Positions 21,371 through 33,045 of a stretch of DNA of 64,000 bases are shown one piece after another (position 1 is the first letter of the stretch; each line of letters begins with the position of its first letter). Position numbers and translations under genes: made by a program. The stretch comes from Diploptera punctata (lineage: Eukaryota; Arthropoda; Insecta; Blattodea; Blaberidae). The stretch lies in contig JASPKZ010007798.1 in assembly GCA_030220185.1 (NCBI GenBank), forward strand, positions 1 through 64,000, in the 5' to 3' direction. The notes under the pieces were generated by a model that saw only the letters and a program-made list of their open reading frames with translations, had not been told where the DNA came from and searched no databases.

Positions 21371-22027
21371 GACTATTTAACGAATAAAATTAAGCTGTTC
21401 ACTCACAAATCATTATTTAACTGTAGTTACTTTAAAATATTTATATATTTAATGTAAACGGCGATGTTTGAAAACAAATGAGAAACGATTGGTACGCTTC
21501 ATCTGCTTCTTTTGTTTAATACTGCAACCAGATGATACTACTCGTATTTATTGCCAAAGGAACGCAATATTGTAAGAATGCTCTCTAGTGGAGAAAAAAT
21601 GAAACACATCAAACTGTATATTAATTCATTTCTGATGTCATATGATGTAAATATGACAATTATATTTTTCTGGATTATTACCTGGGAAAAAAAATAGGCC
21701 TACATTTAAGAAAGTGCAAACAGTGGTTTCTTTTTTTGGTGGTATAATAAATTGCTACAAATGTTTTTATATTAACTCCTGCAAGCGCTATGTGTTCACA
21801 TCTATGCACTATATATACAGTCTGGTAGCCGTATTTCTTACAGGATCAGTCACTGCAAAATAATGGTCAGACCTGTGCAGAATATTAAAAAGGAGGAGCT
21901 TTCTTTAATATGGTAAATTTAATACTGATAAATATTTCGTGAAACACGACTCTGATTGGTTGTAAAACAGCAATCATTGAAACGTGATTGGTCATTGAGT
22001 CCCATTTGGAGCATGAGTTAAACAGTC
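21371..22027 (-). mobile_element. 'GACTATTTAAC' repeat, copy 1
   Basis: Ends GACTATTTAAC and GTTAAACAGTC form short inverted termini. The content matches 29393-30026 in reverse (GAGAAAAAATGAAACACATC, TACAGTTTGATGTG). Here a TAGGCCTA at 21695 is absent from the sibling, where the same place (29709) has TA only. Sequence shared beyond the right terminus (TAACAAATGCCA) suggests that the true element is longer than the inverted ends. Confidence 0.7.
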
Positions 22028-22260
22028 CAAGAAAAACAACTAAAATGGTACAGGCATATTAGGCGAATGGAGGATGAAAGATTTCCGAAGCAAATAATTG
22101 AATAGACACATCAGGAACGAGAAACGAAAGGACGATCAAATCTCACGTGGATCCAAGGAATTAGAGAAACTTTGAAGGACTGGCAAAGAGGAACAAATGT
22201 GTTATAATAGAGACGAATGGAGGGAGATTATAAAGCGAAATTGAAGACGAATCATTCGTG
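22025..22260 (+). pseudogene. RTE-like ORF C-terminal fragment
   Basis: Plus strand: QEKQLKWYRHIRRMEDERFP, KQIIE, stop, then TKGRSNLTWIQGIRETLKDW. LKW--HI-RM and GR---W are the C-terminal signatures seen in other fragments of this window. No upstream RT motif is linked to it. Confidence 0.6.
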
Positions 22261-22293
22261 CCGGAAAATGTATAACATTGTAAAAACCGGAAA

Positions 22294-23139
22294 TCCAATA
22301 TATAAAAATGAATGTTTGTTCGTTGGTTTGTTGGTTTGTTTGTTCGAATTCTATGCGCGGCCATACCGTTGATCCGATTTTGATGCGGTTTTTTTGCAAA
22401 ATGTTAAGGAGATTCCCGGGATGAACATAGGCTATAAGAGAGTTGTAATACTCAATCCCTTCACCCCTAAAAATCACACTTTGTAGCGAGAATACGTGAA
22501 ATAAGGTCCCAATTTTGACGTTTAAATGGCTTACGCTGCCTAAACCATAACAAATATACCAAATTAATGTACACAGAACTGAATATCTCAAAAAACTCTA
22601 CAAAAATGTCCGCGACAGCATATGTTTATCTTTTACGGATAACTCTCAACAACAATTTTTGTCTTTCATTGATTCCAAGAAGATCGGGATAAATAGATTC
22701 CCGGGCAAGCGTGCTCTGCCATACCGTCAATCCCATTGTGATGGGGCATTTTGAAAAATGTTCAGGAGATTCCGGGATGAACATAGGTTATAAGAGTTGT
22801 AATACTCAACTCCTTCACCCCTAAAAATCACTCTTTGTGGTGAAAAACGTGAAATAAAGTCCCTATTTTGACGCTTGAATGGCTTACGCTGCCTAAACCA
22901 CAACAAATACACCAAATTATTGTACACGGAATTGAATATCGCAAAAAACTCTACAAAAAGGTCCGCGACAGCATATGTTTATCTTTCACGCATAACTCAC
23001 AATAACCTTTTTTGTCTTTCATTGATGCCAAGAAGATCGGGATAAGCTGATTCCCGAGCAAGCATAGCAGCTCAAGGCTGATGGTAAAAACACATTAACA
23101 TTTGTTAAGGAGTAGCAACGCACGCCAGGTATTAGCTAG
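22294..23139 (+). mobile_element. non-autonomous Helitron, copy C, with internal duplication
   Basis: TCCAATATATAAAAATGAAT at the start and AGGTATTAGCTAG at the end, between A and T. The central part is present twice: CCATACCGTTGATCCGATTT at about 22362 and CCATACCGTCAATCCCATTG at about 22716, each followed by GGAGATTCC-GGGATGAACA. The copies differ, so this is an old partial tandem duplication. A SINE abuts its 3' end. Confidence 0.85.
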
Positions 23140-23146
23140 TATATAT

Positions 23147-23485
23147 CCATCCATAGTAATTCTGCCCAAAGGCAGGTCCTTCACTGCAATCATAGCATTT
23201 TCATGCTATGCTTGTAGCTTTACTAGGGACTTGTAGGTGTGGTAGCTTCCCGTTGCTTTCCACACCGGTGAAGGATGATGATAATGATAAGGATGATAAT
23301 GATGATGATGATGGCCATATGATTTCGGGGACCGTTTGGGCCTTAAAGTTTTCCTGACATTTGTCTTACAGGTGAGGAAAAACCCCGATAAAAACTTCAC
23401 CCAGAAAAACTGCCCCGACCGGGGATCGAACCCGGGCCCGCTGCGTGACAAGGCAGCACGCTACCTCGAGACTACAGCGGTGGGC
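23147..23485 (-). mobile_element. SINE S1 with tail A inserted at the Helitron 3' end
   Basis: Head on the minus strand CCCACCGCTGTAGTCTCGAG. The flanking direct repeat CTAGTATATAT at 23136-23146 and 23486-23496 is the target duplication; it begins with the CTAG terminus of Helitron copy C, so the SINE landed exactly across the Helitron's 3' boundary. Confidence 0.83.
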
Positions 23486-23486
23486 C

Positions 23487-23488
23487 TA

Positions 23489-23536
<48 letters not shown>
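23487..23536. repeat. (TA)n microsatellite
   Basis: About 23 TA units following the SINE head. Confidence 0.95.
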
Positions 23537-23538
<2 letters not shown>

Positions 23539-23689
23539 CGTATAAGCATATGTATTTTAATCTCCATTTCGTAAAATTGTACTGATTGTGTCGAAGAAAA
23601 GACATTAAGTGGATTAACACACGACAGAGCAACAAATTATAGTCTAATATTAAGCTCTACCTAATATTAATTAGAACAACAAAAACATT

Positions 23690-24635
23690 TTTTTTTTGCG
23701 CGATAGTGCGTTTTGTTGTACTTACAGCAATGGCGACCATGATTGGAAGTTCAACTTCCTACATTTTGGGGTTGCCAATCTAAATAACTATACTGTAATA
23801 AAATAACTATACTGTAACATTACATAAACCACGTGGGAGAAGTAAAACCACTGCCCTCTATGTACACTGCACACAATGTATATACAAAAAAATATCCAAA
23901 AGGTGTGTTAATATACATTATATGAAACAAATCATTGCATTTTCAATGAACTGAACTTTATTTGAAACGATATAAAACAATCATGCCCACCGCTGTGGTC
24001 TCGAGGTAACGTGCAGCGGGCCCGGGTTCGATCGCCGGTCGGGAAAGTTTTTCTGGGTGAAGTTTTTATCGGGGTTTTTCCTCACCTGTATGACAAATTT
24101 CAGGAAAACTTTAAGGCCCAAACGGTCCCCGAAATCATATGGCCATCGCAATCATCATTCATATTCATCTTAGATTAAGCTAAGGATTTGGGCCTCTCCT
24201 GGCGCACCACTATCATCATAATCATCATCCATCATATCATCGGGGCAACGTAACCCCGCCTTCCAGGCGCCCAAACCTCAGAAGTGGGTTATAAGTACGC
24301 CATGCCAGGAGAGAACACCAGGAATGTCAAAAGGCATTTTATCAAAATTGTTCTCAAGGCCTCCTGTTGTTTCAACTAATAAACATTGCCCACACTGTTA
24401 ACGTTAGTCAATTGTTTATAATGAACGCAAATATTTCCAACAAAGATGTTATTATTTTACTATTATTTATTATTTTGAAAACACCATCGCGCAAAAAATA
24501 ATGTACAACGCACGTTTGTGAAGTGTTACACAGAATCTCGGAAATTAAAAACCTCGTTATCGCTCGGTTTTTTAAACATTTTTCCTCGATTCTGTAAAAA
24601 CCACTTCCCAACCTCGCATCGTAATATAATATTTA
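23690..24635 (-). repeat. 'GCGCGAT' repeat, copy 2, split by a SINE
   Basis: Reverse-orientation copy of 15155-15752: TTTTTTTTGCGCGATAGTGC at the left, TTCCCAACCTCGCATCG at the right. The SINE at 23994-24340 interrupts it. The hairpin part is kept at 24535-24600 (AACCTCGTTATCGCTCGG). Confidence 0.78.
23994..24340 (+). mobile_element. tRNA-derived SINE, family S1 with tail B
   Basis: Head CCACCGCTGTGGTCTCGAGG with about a dozen bases of the usual TGCCTTGTCACG deleted, B-box GGGTTCGATCGCCGG, tail with CGCCTTCCAGGCGCCCAAAC and AGGAGAGAACACCAGGAATG. It lies within the GCGCGAT repeat. Confidence 0.82.
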
Positions 24636-24676
24636 AGGTAACAAATATAAAACCTGTATGGTACAAATAATAAATG

Positions 24677-24712
24677 TTTTATTATTATTATTATTATTAA
24701 TTATTATTATTA
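24677..24712. repeat. (ATT)n microsatellite
   Basis: TTATTATTATTATTATTA with one interruption. Confidence 0.9.
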
Positions 24713-25554
24713 AAACAACAATATAAAAACCTATGCTGAATTTATCAGCAAACTTATTATTTTTTAGTTAAAATAATGTAATTTGCTCATTTTGCAAAAA
24801 TGTAATTATCTTCAGTATGTTTTCGTTTTTTCTCATTTTGGGCCCAGTATTAAATTGAGCAGCATCGCGACCCGGTCAATGTCGCATGCAGTAGCAAGTA
24901 AAGGATCTGTATGATCAGGAAAATCAATAGCGGGCCCATGAACCCACCACATGATAAAACTGCCCTTGCGCTCAGACCAAGCATCAGCAGGATACATAGC
25001 CTCAGGTTAATTGCAACAACACACGGTGTGTCGGCAGGATAATTCAGTTTTATGTGAAAAATCTGGTTAAATGTGGTCGTCACAAATACCACTACATCAG
25101 ACGTCATATTGGACGTGCATTTTAAGAGCTTCAGCTATAACCTAAAATACTTGTGTTTTATGACTGCTATAAAACTGTGTATTAACCATAACATCGTGTT
25201 ACACCGGCTTTTCTTTTTAAATTTGCTGATTTATTAACGTACCTGTAATAATTTCTTCTAAACTAAAATGACAGTATAATTTCATCCTATCCTAACCTAA
25301 AAATTTAACATCACTAATATATGTCGCATACCAAATTCCAATTTAACACTTTTGAAATGTGAGAATAGATTAACTTGAATTTTGCCGCCATTGGCACCTT
25401 AACCCTTCAATTGGCAAAACACTAATTTCTGGTGTCAGTATTTTAAATGTGGCGGACCGCACTGAGAACGCAAGACTGTTATTAGGTTTATTGAGTAATT
25501 CCACGTAGATTTAAGTTATTACTACTCGTTCGTTTCCTTATGTTTCTTTAATAA
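24713..25554. other. unassigned sequence
   Basis: An 85-codon minus-strand frame (24850-25107) looks membrane-like (LIFLIIQILYLLL) but has no family resemblance or context; not called. The plus strand here reads SGPMNPPHDKTALALRPS in one frame, also unrecognised. Confidence 0.4.
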
Positions 25555-26171
25555 TCTAATATATAAAAATGAATGTTTGTTTGTTCGTACTTTATGCGCG
25601 GGCATACCGTTGATCCCACTGTGATGGGGCTTTATGCAAAATGTTCAGGAGATTCCCGGGATGAGCATAGGCTATAAGAGAGTTGTGATACTCAACTCCT
25701 ACACCCTTAAAAAACGCCCTTTGTAGTGGAAATCGTGAAAAAAGTAGCTCTTTGGCCGATTAAATTGCGTATGCTGCCTAAACCATAACAAATACACAAA
25801 ATCAATGTACACAAAATTGAATATCTCAAAAAGCTCTACAAAAAAGTCCCCGGCGGCATACGTTTATCTCTTACGGATAACTCACAATAACCATTTTTGT
25901 CTTTCATTGATGCCAAGAAGATCGAGACAAGTACGTACATTCCTGTGCAAGCATAGTAGAACATGGCGGGTATTCTTTTACGGATAACTGGCAATAACGA
26001 ATTTTGTCTTTTAGCTCATTTATGCCGAGAAGATAGAGATAAGTAGATTCCCGGGCAACACCGGGTAATCAGCACGGGGAATCTTAAAATAATTACTATA
26101 TACATTTATAATTATTTTTCATTTCACTTATTCAAGTAATCGTAAGAAGTACATTCATTTTTATTAGCTAG
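25555..26171 (+). mobile_element. non-autonomous Helitron, copy D
   Basis: TCTAATATATAAAAATGAAT start, TTATTAGCTAG end, between A (25554) and T (26172). The GC-rich hairpin next to CTAG is missing here, so the 3' end is degenerate. It contains a single CCAAGAAGATCGAGACAAGT unit plus one partial one. Confidence 0.85.
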
Positions 26172-26676
26172 TATTAAATAAATCGAGCAATTGAGGTATC
26201 CTATAGAATAGGCTACACTGCCAGTTGAAGGGTTAACATCACTACATTTTTCAGAATCAAAATTCGCTAGTATAAAGTCACCGCCAAAATTACAATAGGT
26301 CTATCATTAATTTTAAACCAAATTAGATTTTTACTATTTTCGTTATGGTTTGTGCAGTTCCGGTGTGACGGACTTTTGACGTACCACACGCGGCACATGC
26401 ACACGTGCATAAGGTTAAAAAAAATATGCATGTATGTACTCGAGATCTCAGTCGTCCACAAATAAGTAGAACTTCAGTTGAAACGCCTCGTAGGCCAAGA
26501 AGAATTTACGAGAAATTAAATAAAATTTTTAATACAATAGAATAATGCGAGTCCACGATTTCGATATTCATAATGATATAGTAGGTCTACTACCAGTTTT
26601 TATCACCGATTTAAATGTTTTTAAAAACTCTTGGTTATCTGCAAAACAGAATATCTTACTCTAAATAAAACTAATA
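26172..26676. other. unassigned sequence
   Basis: No element recognised. TAGGCTA at 26209. Confidence 0.4.
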
Positions 26677-27224
26677 ACACTAAGCAATAAAAAAAAATAA
26701 ACTTTTTTTGTCTCAGAAAGAAAAATATATGATTCTGATAGTATTTTTTCTCCTGAATTCAAATATGATATCGATTTTTTTCTCCATCACGCAAGATTAC
26801 CGAGAGACAGGAATTTGTAATTTCAAACACTTTAATATTTTCTACATTCGTAACTATACAATATTCGAACATTCGGACTCACGTAGAAGGTAAGAAATGA
26901 CGATTTTCTTCTATATTTCGCCTGTGGAGCATCCTTCTTGATAGTTCGACAATAATCGGCCAGCATATTAGGATTCCATTTGCCTTGATATATATCTCTT
27001 TTCCATAGCTGAAACCATTTGAGTTAGCTCATTTGGTTTTTTTACAATGGACAAATGGACGAAAAAAGTTTATTATAAAATTATTTAAATTCATTAATTT
27101 AAATTGAAATAAATCAATAACTGTGGGTGATGGAGAAATTCCGAATACATATTTGAAAACACGATAAAGAACTGCAATAAGTACAACTATCGGTATTCAT
27201 GAGACAAAAATCATGTTGACCAGT
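26677..27224 (-). mobile_element. 'ACACTG' transposon remnant, copy 2
   Basis: Same order as 2069-2609: CTAAGCAATAAA start, GAAAGAAAAATATATGATTC, CCAGCATATTAGGATTCCAT, ATGGAGAAATTCCGAATACA, and TCATGTTGACCAGT at the end. It shares the internal replacement after CCATAGCTGAAA with copy 1, so the two descend from one deleted form. Confidence 0.65.
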
Positions 27225-28351
27225 TAATTTTCCATAAATTAATTTTATTTTAATCACTACATATTGCTACCAAGTCTTCTAAATTAGTTGTTATTCTTAT
27301 TGCTTATGCATCTCCAACATTTTAAGTAAATTTTATTTTGATTGAAAATAGTATTTTTTTTTTCTTTTTCGTCTCTAGATAATTAAAGTCGAGTATGTAG
27401 GGCTTACATTTTTAACCACTATCAAATTAAGTAAACTGTATTTGATTACGAAGTCTTAAATTTAATAAATGGTTAAAAGTGGTGGCATAAAGTCAGTTTC
27501 TAATATAATTTAGGTTGCGGTTTCCTAGATGTTAATTTGAAATAATGTTGAGTTGGTAAAATGTTTGTTTTTGTACCAAGAGTTTTATTTACTCTTTCAT
27601 ATCATCTGTCAATTTAGTTGCAATGCATATTTTTGTAGTTACACAATTAAGCATTTCCCAAATGACAGAAGTGTGCAGTCCATTATGGAATCTAACACGT
27701 TTATTTACATTAGGGCAACTGGCCATCTATCATATCTAGATAACATGGTTCATTAAATTCCCGGATGCCCCAGATTCGATTTCCTGCTACACCTGGGAGT
27801 AAATAATCTAATAAACAAGTCTTCAAAAAAAGTACCAAAGGCTACAGATCGATAACATGGTTTTCATCTATAATTTTAACAGATTAAAATTTTAACCGCA
27901 GGTTGCAATGCGAATTATATAGGCCTAACACGAACACAGTCTCATGTATTTATTGTTTTCATGACAAATAAAAATAATAATAAAATCCACGAACATTAAT
28001 TATTATGAAAAACAGAGTCTGAACGACAACCACAGATCTAAAACCAACCCCGTCGATTTACGATTTTCTATAGTTAAGAAAAAAATAATTTATTTATACG
28101 TATATCCATGATTGGAGTTTGGGTTTTGTTTTTTGGAATATAGCCTACTGTTATGAGTCAACTGCATAGAATAGATTTAAAAATAAACAGAAACTAATAT
28201 CAATACCCCTAAAACTGTCTAACGATTAAACGTTGTATTTTTTCTTTCAATTTTATTTTCAGATGATTGAACATTTTTAGTCACATCGCATCTATGATTT
28301 TTGGGTTCTTTATCAGTGGGCTGTCTTATGTATTTGTGGGTAGAATTTTAC
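27225..28351. other. unassigned AT-rich sequence
   Basis: Nothing recognised. TAGGCCTA at 27920 and TAGCCTA at 28141. Confidence 0.45.
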
Positions 28352-28353
28352 TA

Positions 28354-28952
28354 CAGTAAAAGCTCCTTATTCTCGGGAGATATGTTCCGTAAATATGCCG
28401 CGAATACAGAACCGTGAATATAAAATAGTAATGTGTATGGGCATATAGGGGATACATTTCAAGATTCCAAAATAAAATAAAAATTATCAAAATAAAATCA
28501 ATTTAATGAGAGATTTTGTACAATTTCTATTAATTATTATTGTCAGGCATAGCCAAGAGCTTAAAGAACTTTGTAATTTATTCCTGTTTTGCCACATTTT
28601 TAAGGGTTTCAATTAACAATAAAACACCGATCGTGGCGAGGGCGGCATTTATCGAAGGATATAGCAGCAAGAGAAATACAGTGACAACGGCTTTCAACAA
28701 CAAACTTTAGGCTTAGTGACAATAAAGTTTGTTTTACTTTGATATTTATTTGTCCATTTGGTTTGAATCACTCTTTGTAAAAGCCGCCTTGGCACGTGCC
28801 TGCAGTAAAAAGGTTGTCAATGCGTTAATAAAGGATACCAAATCTTCTAATATACCGATGGGATCCGCGAATGTAGGAAATGGGTCGCAATTTTTTAACC
28901 CGCGAATAATAAAAACGCGAATAACGGAACCGTGAATAAGGAGCTTTTACTG
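28354..28952. mobile_element. pogo/Tigger-like MITE
   Basis: Inverted termini CAGTAAAAGCTCCTTATTC at 28354 and GAATAAGGAGCTTTTACTG at the right end, each next to TA (28352-28353, 28953-28954), as for TA-targeting elements. Subterminal CGCGAATA/TTCCG motifs recur on both sides. No transposase is recognised in its 599 bp. Confidence 0.82.
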
Positions 28953-28962
28953 TATTGTAGTT

Positions 28963-29240
28963 TTGCCTTGGGCGGCTCCGTGGCGAAAGCAGTTAGACGC
29001 TCGCCTCTCACCGCTGGGATCCCGAGATCGAGTCTCGGTCACTCCATGTGGGCTTCGTAGTGGACAAAACGGAGTTTGGGCTGGTTTTTCTCGGGGTTTT
29101 ATCCCGTTTTCCTCTGCCGGAATATCATTCCACCATTTCTCCATAATCATCTCATCCATTTCATTTCGCTCATCTGCCCTGTGATAGAACGTCAGGCGTG
29201 GTCGGTCAGCACCATTGTCATTCACAGACATCTATATAGT
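28963..29240 (+). mobile_element. tRNA-derived SINE, family S4
   Basis: Head GGCGGCTCCGTGGCGAAAGC (A-box region) and GATCGAGTCTCGGTCACTCC (B-box region), a body with CCACCATTTCTCCATAATCA, and the end GACATCTATATAG. Siblings lie at 41025-41345 and 49855-50070. It begins 10 bp after the MITE end. Confidence 0.75.
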
Positions 29241-29392
29241 TGAACACGAGTTGAGGATATTTATATTTTATTTGTGCCTTGTGCAAACTCATTGAAATAT
29301 TCGTTTAAATAAAAATGGAAAGATGAATCAATTCATTCAGTTATAAGTACCCTAATATGATTTGAGGAAGGCGAATTATACAGACTATTTAA

Positions 29393-30026
29393 CTCATGCC
29401 CCAAATGGGAGTCAATGACTAATCACGTTTCAATGACTGCTGTTTTACAACCAATCACAGTCGTGTTTCACCAAATATTTATCAATATTAAATTTACCAT
29501 ATTAAAGAAAGCTCCTCCTTTTTTAATATTCTGAACAGGTCTGACCATTATTTTGCAGTGACTGACTCTATAAGAAATACGGCTACCAGATTGTATATAT
29601 AGTGCATGGATGTCAACATATAGCGCTTGCAGGAGTTAATATAAAAGCATTTGTAGCAATTGATTATACCACCAAAAAAAGAAACCACTGTTTGCACTTT
29701 CTTAAATGTATTTTTTCCCAGGTAATAATCCAGAAGAATATAATTGTCATATTTACATCATACGACATCAGAAATGAATTAATATACAGTTTGATGTGTT
29801 TCATTTTTTCTCCACTAGAGAGCATTATTATAATATTGCGTTCCTTTGGCAATAAATAGTATGATCTTGTTGCAGTGATAAACAAAAGAAGCAGATGAAG
29901 CGTACCAATTGTTTCTCATTTCTTTTCAAACATCGCCGTTTACATTAAATATATAAATATTTTAAAATAACTACAGTTAAATAATGATTTGTGAGTAAAC
30001 AGCTTAATTTTATTCGTTAAATAGTC
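29393..30026 (+). mobile_element. 'GACTATTTAAC' repeat, copy 2
   Basis: Inverted termini GACTATTTAAC (29393) and GTTAAATAGTC (30016-30026). Contains CCAAATGGGAGTCAATGACT, AAAGAAAGCTCC, and GTTTGATGTGTTTCATTTTT. It is the ungapped reference for the TA to TAGGCCTA comparison (TA at 29709-29710). No meaningful coding. Confidence 0.72.
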
Positions 30027-31010
30027 CTAACAAATGCCACTCATGAAAATTATCGGAAAATATCAGATCATGATAGGGATGTATGAACAACTATTTCTAC
30101 GCGGCCTTGAACCCCCGGGTTCGATAGTGTAAATGAGTGAGTTTAGTGTGATCATTGTACCGAGAAAGTTCATTGGGAGAGCTGCATGCTCAAAATTTTT
30201 CTGTCTGTTCTATTATAAAATTGCAAATATTTATATTACAGTAGTCATAAACTTCGTTTGTGTTATCTCAGAGGAGGCCCTTCCATTGAGCTGATCACTC
30301 AACCAGCGAGGCCCTCCCTATACTTTTATGGCAAAAAAAGTGTGTGTAATCCTGAACAAATCCTCTCCTGACCCATTATGTCCTATAAACCCCGGATGGC
30401 GTGGAGGATGTAAAAATACCTAAAATGGAGAGTCAATACTAAAATTCATTGTAAAGCGCCGTTGAAGTTATGTAATAATGTTAAGATATTATAAAACTCT
30501 AAAATTGAGAGGTTAAAGTAATGTAAATAATCAATCCTTTGTCCTGGTGTCTGAACAACAGTAACCTATTTGGAGTATATAATAAATCCTCGTTTAGTGC
30601 ACCGCAGTCGGATAAAAAGATGACCTTTATGTTCTCACAATAGTTTCCTTTATATTAGCTAGTAGATGTTTTTAGAATAATGTTCATTCATGTGGAATAT
30701 TATAAATTCGGAATCTCTCTTGTATATTCTACAATGTTTTCATCATAGAACGACAAAAGAATTTTTAATATAGAAGGCAAATAAAAAAGGAAGCTAGATT
30801 TTTAACATATGTCACAATACAAAACGGAATTATGTGCTGTCTTCTTTCCAAACAACAGTGCTTCACTAGAGAATGACTCACGACTTCATATATTGGAACC
30901 GTTTCATATGTCATCTGAGACAAATTTTACCCTCATTCTTTTTACCAAACATATAAGTACATTGGCCATTACATGTACCGAAAAATTATTGAGATGTAAG
31001 CCTATCTGTA
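30027..31010. other. unassigned sequence
   Basis: Includes GAGGCCCTTCCATTGAGCTG and CACTCAACCAGCGAGGCCCT (30274-30330), faintly like the 16231 repeat, but no element ends were found. Confidence 0.35.
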
Positions 31011-31012
31011 TA

Positions 31013-31565
31013 CAGAGTGTAACTAAATTCCCATTACAGACTTTAAGGACGTGAAGTGGGAACCAAGACTGTTACATTTAGCATAGGAACTCTTGTGCGG
31101 AAACGTGCCGTTTTCCCGTTACAAGCAAAATACCACAACACACGTTGCTCTCTCTGACGCCTGCTTGTCGTCTGGGTCTACAAGAAGAGCTCAACGTGAC
31201 GACCATCTAGGGCCTATGTCAAAACAGATACGGTACCTCCATGCCAAGTTCTGGTATTCACGATCACCAATCCTTGGTTCTACAACATCCGTCGCAGCCA
31301 TAACTTGCACCAGTAGATCTTCCTCGGATACCATAGGTGGCTCGTAAATCAGGGATTTCATGTCACCCCATATATAGTAGTATACCGAGTTCAAATCGGA
31401 GAACGTTCAGGGTTTTTCGCCCCTAAAATGCGGGAGGGTTGAATGTGTTGCGTGCGTGTAGCGGGAAAACGATACTTTTTCGAACATCAGTTCTATGCTA
31501 AACGTAACCGTCTTGGTCCCCAATCACATCCTCAAAGTCTGTAATGAGGATTTAGTTACACTCTG
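31013..31565 (-). mobile_element. mariner/IS630-like deletion derivative, copy 1
   Basis: Long inverted termini (about 80 bp): CAGAGTGTAACTAAATTCC at the left and its complement at the right, each bounded by TA (31011-31012, 31566-31567). It keeps a transposase C-terminal fragment (31191-31394, minus) joined almost directly to the 5' region, so the centre is deleted. Sibling at 53089-53946. Confidence 0.82.
31191..31394 (-). pseudogene. mariner/IS630-like transposase C-terminal fragment
   Basis: Minus strand: YYYIWGDMKSLIYEPPMVSE followed by EDLLVQVMAATDVVEP and YQNLAWRYRICFDIG. This is the region after the last catalytic Asp (family form: LD-Y-WGHMKSL-YE-PV-SE). The DDE catalytic core is missing. 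Confidence 0.72.
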
Positions 31566-31724
31566 TATAATGTGTCTGAATATTACTTACAAAAAAACAT
31601 TATGAAAATATTTCCACCTCCTATACTGAGTTATTTATTCGGACCTGAAAGATCTATTGTGCTATCCTAGTATATTATAGATGAATGGAATGAAGTCTAA
31701 TCTATGATGTTATGAGAGTTGTAG

Positions 31725-32183
31725 ATCATCTTCCGGTCCGCCACACCGAGTTTTTCTCTAGTGACCCATATCGTAATTTTTGGGCTGGACCCGTGGTCAT
31801 GAGGAGGGACTACAATCCTCCCGTTGGCCCCTTCAGAGTGATGAGCCAACACCCTGGTGGACCCCACTAGATACCCACAATCACATATTTTCAACACCTG
31901 TGGGATGACAAGCAAACTGTATTTTTTTTTCTAACGTGAGAGGAAATGAAGTGTGATATGATATGAAATTAATCAATGAGAAATGAAAAGGCATGAAGAA
32001 GAGGGAAGGGAGATTGGAATGTTGGTGAGATGAAATTCGGAAAACGGGAGAACCCCAAGAAAACCTCGGAAAATCCCGGTATGGTCCACCAATAATACCC
32101 ATCAAGAACAGCCAGGATTCGAACCTGGGATCCTAGGCGGGGCAGCTACGCGCTCTACTCACGCGTCTACCGAGACCACTGCT
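31725..32183 (-). mobile_element. tRNA-derived SINE (unnamed family)
   Basis: The minus-strand head at 32107-32183 has GGTCTCGGTAGACGCGTGAG and GGTTCGAATCCTGGCTG (B-box). The body includes a T-run and TGATATGATATG. The far boundary at 31725 is approximate; the target duplication was not found. Confidence 0.5.
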
Positions 32184-32444
32184 AGTTACTTTAAAATCAA
32201 TTAGAACTTCACATAAAAAATCAATCGTTACTCGGCAAAATATATTTATAACACACAAATTCTGATCAAAGATAAAACAGAAAAACACATGATTACGTTC
32301 ACTGAAATTCCATACATAATCACTTTTTATTCAACCAAATTAGTAAATATTTCAACATCTAAAATAATTATTAATTATATTTGAAGAGAAAAAATTATAT
32401 AACTTATCCATCACTGAGATGTATGAAATGAATAATAAAAACAT
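32184..32444. other. unassigned sequence
   Basis: AT-rich, nothing recognised. Confidence 0.4.
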
Positions 32445-33045
32445 CTAATAGTATGTTACGACGCGAGGTTGGGAAGTGGTTTTTACATAAGCGAGGAAAA
32501 TTTAAAAAACCGAGCTTCTTTAAAACACTTGACAAACATGCGTTGCACATTATTTTTTTACGCGATGGTGTTTTCAAAACAACAAACAATAGTAAAATAA
32601 TATTTTCGTTGGAAATATTTGCGTTCATTATAAACAACTGACTAACGTTAACAGTGTGGGCAATATTTATTAGCTGAAACTACAAGAGGCCGTGACACCA
32701 ATCAGTGGTAAAATGGCGAAAGTACGTATTTATTGTTTTATATTGTTTCAAATAAAGTTTAGTCCATTTAAAGTGCAGCGATTTGTTTAGTATAATGTAT
32801 ATTAACACTACCTTTTGGATTTTTTTTAATATACATTGTACGTATTACACATAGAGGGCAGTGGTTTTACTTCCCACACGCGTGTTTGTAATATGTAATA
32901 TGTAATATTACAGGGTATACATATTTATTTTATTACAGTATAGTTATTTAGGTTGGTAACCCCGAAATGTGGGAAGTTGAACTTTCAATCATGGTCGCCA
33001 TTGCTGTAAGGACAACAAAACGCACTATCGCGCAAAAAATAATAT
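32445..33045 (+). repeat. 'GCGCGAT' repeat, copy 3
   Basis: Starts ACGACGCGAGGTTGGGAAGT and ends ACTATCGCGCAAAAAATAAT. The foldback section is reduced (32480-32525) compared with copy 1. Otherwise collinear with 15155-15752, including GTTAACAGTGTGGGCAAT. Confidence 0.78.

Noticed and set aside
24850..25107. 85-codon membrane-like open frame on the minus strand
   Set aside because: No family resemblance, no neighbours, and long AT-rich frames occur by chance; hydrophobic composition alone is not evidence.
30640..30664. TATTAGCTAGT near 30659 as another Helitron 3' end
   Set aside because: The preceding sequence lacks the GC-rich hairpin and no matching 5' TC end was found.
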